Positions 1 through 5,495 of a DNA stretch of 5,495 nt are shown piece by piece. Numbering within the stretch: the stretch's first letter is position 1; every line of letters starts with the position of its first letter. The DNA lies in NCBI GenBank assembly GCA_030527085.1, contig JAUNBN010000101.1, positions 1 to 5,495 on the forward strand. Reading direction: 5' to 3'. Source of the stretch: Oscillospiraceae bacterium. GTDB taxonomy: Bacteria > Bacillota > Clostridia > Oscillospirales > Ruminococcaceae. The notes beneath the pieces were generated by a model. It was not told the origin of the DNA, made no database searches, and worked only from the letters and a program-made list of their open reading frames with translations. The translations under genes and the position numbers were made by a program.

Positions 1-2
1 AT

Positions 3-1940
3 ATCGCGCTTACGGCGGCTATGTTCTTTGTCAACCGCAACCTCTTTTACGTCGTATTGGGAATGACGGTCTTTATAATACTGCTCTTCTCCGTGCGCGT
101 AGTTCAGATACGCAACGGGCTCAGCAGCCTTATAACCGGCGTGGGCACGGGAATGAGCTCGACCCAGCAGGCCGTGCTGGCCGATATCTCAACGCCCGTT
201 GTCGTAACCGACGAGAGCGGCTCCGTGCTCTGGTACAACGACAGCTTCCGCCTGAGCTTTTTGAAGAATAAGGACGTCTACCTCGAGGATATAAAGAGCA
301 TTATCCCGAGCTTCGACCTTGCGGCCTTCGAGGAGAAGGGCGGCTCGAGCTGCGAGGAGGGAGAGCGCCACTTCCGCGTTTTTTCGACCCGCTCCCAGCG
401 CGAGAACGACGCAGTACTTTACGTCACCCTCTTTGTTGAGGACAGCCAAGTCTTCAGGGAGGCGCTGGGCTTCCGCCGCACGCGCCCCTCGGTTTTGATG
501 CTCACCGTAGACAGCTACGACGAGCTCGCGAGCGAGGTGAAGGAGAGCTCCCGCGCCGAGCTCATGAGCGAGGTCTACCGCGCGATGGAGGACTTCATAA
601 ACACCACTAACGGCGTTTTCTTCCGCCTCAACGAGCGCAGCTACGCCGCTATAATAGAAGAGCAGCATATGGAAAAGATAATAGCCCAGCGCTTCCCGGT
701 GCTGGACGCGGTGAGGGCTATTGACGGCGGCCACGTCCCGATAACTGTTTCGTTAGGCGTAGGCCGCGGAGCCAAGACGCTCTACGAAAACTACATTCAG
801 GCCCGCCACGCGCTTGACATGGCTCTCGGGCGCGGCGGCGACCAGGCCGCGATGAAAACCAGAAACGGCTATGAGTTCTACGGCGGGCAGAACCGCGCCG
901 TAGAAAAGCGAAACAAGGTAAAATCGCGTATAATAGCTATGGCGCTGCTGGATTTGATGCGCGCGGCGGAGAACACCGTAGTTATGGGCCACAAGCTCTC
1001 CGACCTCGACGCTCTGGGCGCGGCAGTGGGAGTAGCGCGCATGGCGCGCGCCGCGAAGGCCAAGGTGAGTATTGTACTGGACTCGCGCGCCACTATGGCG
1101 CGAATGCTCTACGACAGGCTGCTCTCGGACGGCGACGGCGAGCTCTTTGTTGAGCCGGGCGGCGCCGAGGGTCTTGTGACGGAGAAGACGCTGCTCGTAA
1201 TAGTAGACTGCCATGTGCCCCAGCTCCTCGAGAACGCGGCGCTGCTGCGCGAGACCAAGAATATCGTTATAATAGACCACCACCGCAAGATGGTGGGCTA
1301 TATAGAAAACCCGGTTTTAAGCTACCACGAGCCCTACGCCAGCTCCTGCTGCGAGCTGGTGGCCGAGCTTCTGCAGCAGATAGAGGCCGAACTCCCGGAG
1401 GAAAAGCTTACTAAGACCGAAGCCGAGGGTATGCTTTCGGGCATAATGCTCGACTCTCACGACTTCTCCGTGAGAACGGGAGTGAGGACCTACGAAGCGG
1501 CCTCATATTTGCGGCGGCTCGGAGCCTCGCCCGCGCAGGCCAAGATGCTCTTCGCCACCGATTTGCAGACCTACAAGAGCCGCACTGAGCTCGTGAGCAA
1601 GGCCGAGCTCTATCGCGGCTGCGCGCTTGTGGTCTCGGACAATCTGCCGGAGAATATGCGCGTCGTCATACCGCAGGCCGCGGACGACCTTTTGGGCATA
1701 GACGGCGTCAGCGCCTCCATAGTGGCCGTGCGCTTTCAGGACAAGATACACATAAGCGCGCGCAGCCTCGGAGCCTTCAACGTCCAGCTCATAATGGAGC
1801 ATCTGGGCGGCGGGGGACACCAGACGATGGCCGGAGTGCAGCTTGAGGACGCGGAGCTTTCGAGCGTAAGGCAGAGCGTGCAGGAGGCCATAGACAACTA
1901 TCTCGACAACAATCCACCCTTACAAGGAGAGAAAATATGA
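3..1940 (+). CDS. gdpP: Cyclic-di-AMP phosphodiesterase GdpP/PdeA (DHH-DHHA1 family), 5'-partial
   Basis: Membrane-anchored enzyme that, in characterised homologues, hydrolyses c-di-AMP to 5'-pApA. The frame is open to the window edge. The first ATG (21) has no ribosome binding site, and only one membrane helix is visible (residues about 8-29, counted from that ATG), whereas family members normally begin with two. The true start is therefore probably some 60-90 bases upstream. Domains follow the GdpP order: PAS-like about 48-140; degenerate GGDEF about 155-290, ending in the family-typical RGGDQ (271-275) and FYGG; DHH about 300-480; DHHA1 about 530-635. Expected metal ligands are present: GHKLSDLD (323-330; H324, D328, D330), D396, the DHH triad 419-421 in IIDHHRK, and D478 in LDSHDFSVRTG. 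The nucleotide-binding GGGGHQTMAG lies at 596-605. The PAS domain can bind haem and ppGpp inhibits the enzyme in studied homologues; neither is provable here. The stop overlaps rplI. Family assignment is very secure. Confidence 0.95.
   Translation: MALTAAMFFVNRNLFYVVLGMTVFIILLFSVRVVQIRNGLSSLITGVGTGMSSTQQAVLADISTPVVVTDESGSVLWYNDSFRLSFLKNKDVYLEDIKSIIPSFDLAAFEEKGGSSCEEGERHFRVFSTRSQRENDAVLYVTLFVEDSQVFREALGFRRTRPSVLMLTVDSYDELASEVKESSRAELMSEVYRAMEDFINTTNGVFFRLNERSYAAIIEEQHMEKIIAQRFPVLDAVRAIDGGHVPITVSLGVGRGAKTLYENYIQARHALDMALGRGGDQAAMKTRNGYEFYGGQNRAVEKRNKVKSRIIAMALLDLMRAAENTVVMGHKLSDLDALGAAVGVARMARAAKAKVSIVLDSRATMARMLYDRLLSDGDGELFVEPGGAEGLVTEKTLLVIVDCHVPQLLENAALLRETKNIVIIDHHRKMVGYIENPVLSYHEPYASSCCELVAELLQQIEAELPEEKLTKTEAEGMLSGIMLDSHDFSVRTGVRTYEAASYLRRLGASPAQAKMLFATDLQTYKSRTELVSKAELYRGCALVVSDNLPENMRVVIPQAADDLLGIDGVSASIVAVRFQDKIHISARSLGAFNVQLIMEHLGGGGHQTMAGVQLEDAELSSVRQSVQEAIDNYLDNNPPLQGEKI
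1924..1930 (+). promoter_or_regulatory. Ribosome binding site of rplI
   Basis: AAGGAGA lies 6 bases before the ATG at 1937, inside the last codons of gdpP. It is a strong Shine-Dalgarno match at good spacing and fixes the rplI start within the ATGA overlap. A strong site of its own fits the high synthesis rate a ribosomal protein needs even when the upstream gene is weakly translated. Confidence 0.85.
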
Positions 1941-2380
1941 AGGTAGTGCTTTTGCAGGACGTAAAGGGAGCGGGAAAAAAGGATGAACTTGTGAACGTGG
2001 CCGACGGCTACGCGCGCAACTATCTCATTCCCAGAGGTCTGGCCAAGCCCGCGACGGCCGAGGCGCTTAACACGGTAAAGCTCAAGGCCGAGGCAAAGGA
2101 GCGCCACAAAGCGCAGGAGCTCGAGGCGGCACAGAGGACGGCCTCGGAGCTTGCCGGCAAGACCTTTGTAATAAAGGCCAAAGGCGGCGGGGGAGAGAGG
2201 CTCTTCGGCTCAGTGACCGCGAAAGAGGTAGCCGAGGCAATCCAGGCCGAGACGGGAATAGAAGTTGACAAGCGCAAGATAGCGCTCGAAAAGGACATCA
2301 AGAGCTACGGCACCTATGAAGCCGCGGTAAAGCTGCACCCCGGCGTCACCGCGGGCGTCTATGTGCTCGTAACCGAGTAA
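1937..2380 (+). CDS. rplI: 50S ribosomal protein L9 (bL9)
   Basis: Structural protein of the large ribosomal subunit. In known ribosomes L9 binds 23S rRNA near the base of the L1 stalk and helps maintain reading frame. The 147 residues match the usual length of about 149. The N-terminal RNA-binding domain (1-50) starts MKVVLLQDVKGAG and carries the family signature around VADGYARNYLIPRGLA (21-36). A charged connecting helix follows (about 45-75, rich in K, E and A), then the C-terminal domain with a glycine-rich loop (AKGGGGERLFGSVT, 81-94) and the usual ending around LHPGVTAGVYVLV (133-145). One small departure is D16, where the common signature has G or N. The start is set by AAGGAGA at 1924-1930, and the ATG overlaps the gdpP stop as ATGA. 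dnaB follows after 9 bases in the same frame. The gdpP-rplI-dnaB order is conserved in Bacillota. Confidence 0.98.
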   Translation: MKVVLLQDVKGAGKKDELVNVADGYARNYLIPRGLAKPATAEALNTVKLKAEAKERHKAQELEAAQRTASELAGKTFVIKAKGGGGERLFGSVTAKEVAEAIQAETGIEVDKRKIALEKDIKSYGTYEAAVKLHPGVTAGVYVLVTE

Positions 2381-2384
2381 GGAG
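2379..2384 (+). promoter_or_regulatory. Ribosome binding site of dnaB
   Basis: AAGGAG begins within the rplI stop codon (TAAGGAG) and ends 5 bases before the ATG at 2390. It supports that start, and its overlap with the rplI terminator suggests that termination of rplI and initiation of dnaB are coupled. Confidence 0.8.
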
Positions 2385-2389
2385 CGGCA

Positions 2390-3766
2390 ATGGCCTTTGA
2401 TGAAAGGGGCTTCGAGCTCTCCTTTGAAACGCTGGGAATAAATCTGCCCTACAGCGTCGAGGCCGAGCAGGCCGTTCTCGGCGCTATTCTCGTTGAGGCC
2501 GCCGTCTTTGACGAGGTGGGAACAGGCCTTTTGCCCGAGCATTTTTATACGGAGCAGAATGCGGGCATCTTCCGCGAGATGATGCTGCTCTCGGCTGCGG
2601 CGCGGCCTATTGACTTTGTAACGGTCTTAAACAGCGTAGTTTCGGCCGGGGTCTTCCCCTCAGAGGAGGACGCGAAGCTCTACCTCTACACCCTGACGCA
2701 GACCGTGCCTACAATAAGCAACGTCTCCGCCTACGCGAAGATAGTTTTCGATAAATACCAGCTTCGGGCCATAATGAGCCTCTGCCGCGACGTTATGAGC
2801 GAGGCGAGCTCCGGCTCCGTCTCTTCTGAAATGCTGCTCGAGCTGCTCGAGCAGCGCTCCTACGAGGTTCGCGGCGGGCGCAACCGCTCCGAGCTCTGGG
2901 TACTGAGCGACGTGCTAAAGGGCGTTATAGAGCGCTTAGAGCAGATATCCGGCCCCGACCGCGAAAAATACCTCGGCCTGACCACGGGCTTCGACTCGCT
3001 CGACCGCCTGCTTACGGGCCTCAACAAGAGCGACCTTATAGTGCTCGCCGCGCGCCCCGGAGTGGGCAAGACAAGCCTGGCGCTCAATATAGTTGCCAAT
3101 CTCGCCGCGAGGCGCAAGGACGTGGCCGCCGCCTACTTCTCTCTGGAGATGACCAAGCAGCAGATAGCCCAGCGCATACTGAGCAGCAGCTCGGGGATAG
3201 CCAGCGGCGTCTTCCGCAGCGGGGTCAAGAATCAGGAGAGCTGGGTCTACATCATAGACTCGATGGGCCGCATAGCCCGCGACAGGATATATATAGACGA
3301 CACCAGCGGCATAAGCGTGGGCGAAATAAAAGCCAAGGCCCGCCGCGTCAAGGATTTGGGGCTTATAGTTGTGGACTATCTCCAGCTCATGGGCGGAAAC
3401 GCGCGCCGCAGCGACTCGCGCGTGAACGAGATAAGCGAAATAACCCGCGCCTTTAAAATAATGGCCAAGGAGCTGGACGTGCCCGTGCTGCTGCTCTCCC
3501 AGCTCTCGCGCGACAGCGAGAAGCAGGGCCGCAGGCCCAAGCTCTCGGATTTGCGCGACTCCGGCTCCATAGAGCAGGACGCCGATATAGTCATGTTCCT
3601 GCATAGGGAGGACGAGCCATCCGAGGGCGCTCAGAGCGAGCAGAGCTCTGCCGTCTCCCTCATAGTCGCCAAGAACCGCCACGGCGAGGTGGCCAGGATA
3701 AAGCTGCACTGGGACGGCGCGCGCACCCTCTTTACTGCGCTCGATTTCAATGAAGAAGATAGCTGA
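2390..3766 (+). CDS. dnaB: Replicative DNA helicase DnaB (DnaC in Bacillus nomenclature)
   Basis: Hexameric ATP-driven 5'-3' helicase that unwinds the fork and recruits primase. Its 458 residues are the normal length. The N-terminal domain (about 19-120) opens with NLPYSVEAEQAVLGAIL, the classic DnaB start. A linker (about 150-185) leads to the RecA-like domain: Walker A ARPGVGKTS (221-229); SLEM (251-254) with catalytic Glu 253; Walker B LIVVDYLQL (325-333) with D329; LLLSQLSR (367-374) with sensor Q371; then LSDLRDSGSIEQDADI (385-400). AKNRHG (427-432) supplies the lysine and arginine finger (K428, R430) that act on the neighbouring subunit's ATP. There is no intein, although dnaB is a common intein host. 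The C-terminus is short and acidic (NEEDS). Its last 17 bases contain the tilS start. Of 29 isoleucine codons, 25 are ATA. No helicase loader gene is visible in the window. Confidence 0.98.
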   Translation: MAFDERGFELSFETLGINLPYSVEAEQAVLGAILVEAAVFDEVGTGLLPEHFYTEQNAGIFREMMLLSAAARPIDFVTVLNSVVSAGVFPSEEDAKLYLYTLTQTVPTISNVSAYAKIVFDKYQLRAIMSLCRDVMSEASSGSVSSEMLLELLEQRSYEVRGGRNRSELWVLSDVLKGVIERLEQISGPDREKYLGLTTGFDSLDRLLTGLNKSDLIVLAARPGVGKTSLALNIVANLAARRKDVAAAYFSLEMTKQQIAQRILSSSSGIASGVFRSGVKNQESWVYIIDSMGRIARDRIYIDDTSGISVGEIKAKARRVKDLGLIVVDYLQLMGGNARRSDSRVNEISEITRAFKIMAKELDVPVLLLSQLSRDSEKQGRRPKLSDLRDSGSIEQDADIVMFLHREDEPSEGAQSEQSSAVSLIVAKNRHGEVARIKLHWDGARTLFTALDFNEEDS

Positions 3767-5135
3767 AAAGCTGCTTGAAACGGTAAACAAATATGCGATG
3801 ATAAGGCGCGGCGACAGAGTTCTCGCCTGCGTTTCGGGCGGGGCCGATTCTGTGGCCCTGCTTCGCCTTTTGCTCGAGCTTAAAGAGGAGCTGGGGCTCG
3901 GCGGGCTCTTCGCCTGCCATTTCAACCACGGCCTGCGCGGCGAGTCCTCAGACGCGGACGAGCGCTTTACTCTTGAGCTCTGCGCCTCGCTCGGGGTCGA
4001 GTGCTTCTCCGAAAAAGCTGAGATGAGAAAGCTCGAAAGGCCCTCCGGCATGAGCGAGGAGAGCTTCGCGAGAAGCCTGCGCTACGCCTTCTTCGAGCGC
4101 TGCGCCGCCGAAAAGAACGCGCTTATAGCGACGGCTCACAACCGCGGCGATATGGCTGAGACCGTGCTCTTCAATCTGGCCCGCGGCGCGGGTCTCGAGG
4201 GCGCGGGAGGAATACCGCCGCTTCGGGGCAATATAATAAGGCCGCTTATAGATATAAGCCGCACCGAGATAGAGGGATATCTTTTAGAAGCAGGCGCTCC
4301 CTACGTCACGGACGAGAGCAATCTCAGCGAGACTTACGCGAGAAACCGCGTTCGTCACGGCGCTATGAGCGCGCTTATGAGCGTAAATTCGGCCGCCGAG
4401 CGCAATATAGCCCTCTTTGCCGAGCGCGCGAGGCAGACCGACGCCTATTTGAGCAAAAAAGCCTCAGAGGCGCTGCGCGGCGCGCTCATCTCGGCTTCGC
4501 TTGAGGAGCTTCCGATTATTTTGAGCGCCCCCGCGCTGATTTCCGAGGACGAGTTAATACAGAGCCTGGCGCTTAAAGCGCTGCTCGAGCGCCTGCGGCC
4601 CGATGTCGGGACGGAGATAATAGCACCGGCGCTGCGCGTGCTCGAGGGGGAGCTGCGCGAAGTCGAAATAATAAGAGGTGTCTATCTGCGGCGCGAGGGC
4701 GAGAAGCTCGAGATTTTGCGTCGGGATGGGCAAACAAAAGCGCGCGGGGAACTTTATGTTCCGCTCACGGAGGGCGAAAATGTCTTTTGCGAGGGGAGGG
4801 CCGTTGTGCTGCGCCGCCTTTCTCAAGCGGAATTTAAAAATTTTAATAGTTTTGACTTAAATAATGCCGCCGACTGTGCTAAAATATACGGAAATATCGT
4901 CGCGCGCTCAAGACGGGCGGGAGACCGCTTTTCCTCAAGGCTGAGAAACTGCACGAAGAGCTTAAAAAAGCTTTTCAACGAGCGGGGAATTGAGCCCGAA
5001 AAGCGGGATTTGATTCCCGTGGTCTGCGACGACAGGGGTATAGTCTGGCTGGGCGGCGAGGGCGTTTCGCGCGAGCGCGCGGCCACGGAAGAAACGAGAG
5101 AGATAATAGTATTCGAGATGAAGGAGCTGGATTGA
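3750..5135 (+). CDS. tilS: tRNA(Ile)-lysidine synthetase TilS
   Basis: Cytoplasmic enzyme that uses ATP and lysine to convert C34 of tRNA-Ile(CAU) to lysidine, switching its decoding from AUG to AUA and its charging from Met to Ile. The 461 residues match the long Bacillus-type TilS. The N-terminal PP-loop ATPase domain holds SGGADS (29-34), FNHGLRGE (58-65), HNRGDMAET (130-138), IIRPLIDISRTEI (162-174) and RNRVRH (199-203 region). A middle helical region (about 210-300) and the C-terminal TilS domain follow, with RAGDRF (389-394) and TKSLKKLF (402-409). Start choice is firm: the frame has a TAA at 3699 and no ATG, GTG or TTG before 3750. There is no Shine-Dalgarno there, so translation probably depends on coupling to dnaB. 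An AT-rich island lies at 4831-4865. Of 27 isoleucine codons, 19 are ATA, so the gene needs its own product for efficient translation. hpt follows in the same frame. Confidence 0.97.
   Translation: MKKIAEKLLETVNKYAMIRRGDRVLACVSGGADSVALLRLLLELKEELGLGGLFACHFNHGLRGESSDADERFTLELCASLGVECFSEKAEMRKLERPSGMSEESFARSLRYAFFERCAAEKNALIATAHNRGDMAETVLFNLARGAGLEGAGGIPPLRGNIIRPLIDISRTEIEGYLLEAGAPYVTDESNLSETYARNRVRHGAMSALMSVNSAAERNIALFAERARQTDAYLSKKASEALRGALISASLEELPIILSAPALISEDELIQSLALKALLERLRPDVGTEIIAPALRVLEGELREVEIIRGVYLRREGEKLEILRRDGQTKARGELYVPLTEGENVFCEGRAVVLRRLSQAEFKNFNSFDLNNAADCAKIYGNIVARSRRAGDRFSSRLRNCTKSLKKLFNERGIEPEKRDLIPVVCDDRGIVWLGGEGVSRERAATEETREIIVFEMKELD
4852..4885 (+). promoter_or_regulatory. 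Candidate internal promoter within tilS, upstream of hpt
   Basis: An extended -10-like sequence, TGC TAAAAT (4877-4885), matches TGn and five of six TATAAT positions. It sits just downstream of an island with 3 G/C in 35 bases (4831-4865). The best -35 motif, TTGACT (4852-4857), is 22 bases from the -10, which is too far. The hexamer at 17 bases, TTAAAT (4857-4862), matches poorly. An extended -10 promoter does not need a good -35, so the site is plausible for driving hpt and genes beyond, but it lies in coding sequence and is unproven. Confidence 0.3.
5121..5126 (+). promoter_or_regulatory. Possible ribosome binding site of hpt, long spacing
   Basis: AAGGAG lies in the last codons of tilS, 12 bases before the hpt ATG at 5139. 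This is longer than the usual 5-9. No closer purine-rich site exists, so hpt initiation probably relies on this site together with ribosomes ending tilS only 3 bases upstream of the ATG. Confidence 0.5.
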
Positions 5136-5138
5136 AAA

Positions 5139-5495
5139 ATGCATTCTGATGTATTGAAGGTAATGCTCTCCGAGGAGGAGATAGCCGAAAAGGTAAGGGA
5201 GCTGGGCGCGAAAATAAGCGAGGACTACCGCGACAAAACTCCGGTCTTTATCGGGGTGCTCAAGGGCTCCGTGGTGTTCATGTCCGACTTGATACGCGCG
5301 GTGGACTGCAACCTGCATATTGATTTCATGGTCGTCTCAAGCTATGCCTCCGGCACAAAGAGCTCCGGCCAAGTGCAGGTGCTCAAGGACATAGGCATGA
5401 CGCTCGAGGGCCGCCATGTGCTCATAATAGAGGATATACTTGACAGCGGCCTCACGCTCTCCTACCTCAAGGAGCTGCTGATGGCGCGCAACCCG
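5139..5495 (+). CDS. hpt: Hypoxanthine phosphoribosyltransferase, 3'-partial
   Basis: Purine salvage enzyme that joins hypoxanthine (usually also guanine) to PRPP, giving IMP or GMP. The 119 residues present are about two thirds of the usual 180; the window edge cuts the gene. Read directly, the protein starts MHSDVLKVMLSEEEIAEKV. It shows the family landmarks in order: the PPi-binding loop with LKGS (41-44) followed by FMSDL; the flexible loop SSYASGTKSSG (67-77) that closes over the active site; and the PRPP-binding signature VLIIEDILDSGLTL (94-107) with the acidic pair E98-D99 and the likely catalytic base D102. The ATG at 5139 is the first start after the in-frame tilS stop at 5133. In Bacillota, (p)ppGpp inhibits this enzyme by binding at the PRPP site. 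ftsH commonly follows tilS-hpt, so it is the likely next gene, but it is not visible here. Confidence 0.96.
   Translation, partial: MHSDVLKVMLSEEEIAEKVRELGAKISEDYRDKTPVFIGVLKGSVVFMSDLIRAVDCNLHIDFMVVSSYASGTKSSGQVQVLKDIGMTLEGRHVLIIEDILDSGLTLSYLKELLMARNP

Noticed and set aside
480..890. Possible diguanylate cyclase from the GGDEF-like region of the first gene
   Set aside because: The catalytic GGDEF signature is absent. The region has the degenerate form typical of GdpP, ending in RGGDQ, and is followed by DHH-DHHA1.
650..1273. Perfect TATAAT hexamers at 650-655, 929-934 and 1268-1273 inside gdpP
   Set aside because: Each comes from an ATA-ATA (Ile-Ile) codon pair following a T. The sequences 17 bases upstream of the first two do not resemble a -35 box, and no gene start lies shortly downstream of any of them.
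1337..1361. Stem-loop in gdpP with a 9-pair stem (one G-U) and a 7-base loop
   Set aside because: It is inside the conserved DHH domain coding region, has no T-run after it, and such stems are common by chance in GC-rich DNA.
2842..2855. Perfect 14-base palindrome GCTGCTCGAGCAGC in dnaB
   Set aside because: It falls in a run of Leu-Leu-Glu and Gln codons, and the half GCTGCTCGAG recurs elsewhere (for example in tilS near 4580) for the same reason. Codon preference explains it without an operator.
2390..3766. Intein in dnaB
   Set aside because: The Walker A, Walker B and later motifs are uninterrupted at normal spacing and the length is standard.
2936..4051. Long antisense open frame (371 codons) opposite dnaB and tilS
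   Set aside because: It lies opposite two unmistakable conserved genes, its translation shows no recognisable domain, and long antisense open frames are expected in GC-rich coding DNA of this codon pattern.
4678..4860. Small + strand open frame (60 codons) inside tilS
   Set aside because: It overlaps the conserved tilS frame completely, lacks a convincing ribosome binding site, and its translation is arginine- and cysteine-rich, typical of an out-of-frame reading.

Overview
The window is a compact run of five co-directional core genes on the + strand: a c-di-AMP phosphodiesterase of the GdpP/PdeA type (5' end cut by the window), rplI (ribosomal protein L9), dnaB (replicative helicase), tilS (tRNA-Ile lysidine synthetase) and hpt (hypoxanthine phosphoribosyltransferase, 3' end cut by the window). 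No intergenic gap exceeds 9 bases, so the run looks like one operon. I see no RNA gene, mobile element, CRISPR array, factor-independent terminator or stretch without a gene.

Organism. GdpP followed by rplI and dnaB, and tilS followed by hpt, are gene orders typical of Bacillota (Firmicutes) and some related lineages. In Bacillus subtilis the two blocks lie apart on the chromosome; here they are joined. The DNA is fairly GC-rich by eye, yet isoleucine is mostly encoded by ATA (54 of 71 Ile codons in rplI, dnaB, tilS and the hpt fragment). This suggests a GC-rich clostridial, negativicute or Synergistota-like bacterium rather than Bacillus. The exact lineage cannot be fixed from this window.

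Layout. Positions 3-1940 encode GdpP (second membrane helix, PAS, degenerate GGDEF, DHH and DHHA1 domains). rplI starts at 1937 inside an ATGA overlap. dnaB starts at 2390, 9 bases after rplI. tilS starts at 3750, inside the last 17 bases of dnaB. hpt starts at 5139, only TGA-AAA after the last tilS sense codon and in the same reading frame as tilS.

How the genes fit together. The operon links second-messenger turnover (c-di-AMP), translation (L9 and decoding of AUA codons by lysidine-modified tRNA), chromosome replication (DnaB) and purine salvage (Hpt). This is a conserved housekeeping cluster, not a new accessory system. The points most worth a second look are the in-frame tilS/hpt junction (related genomes carry a fused TilS-HprT protein), the AUA-dominated codon use beside tilS, and a sharply AT-rich island with an extended -10-like sequence inside tilS that could be an internal promoter for hpt and genes beyond the window.
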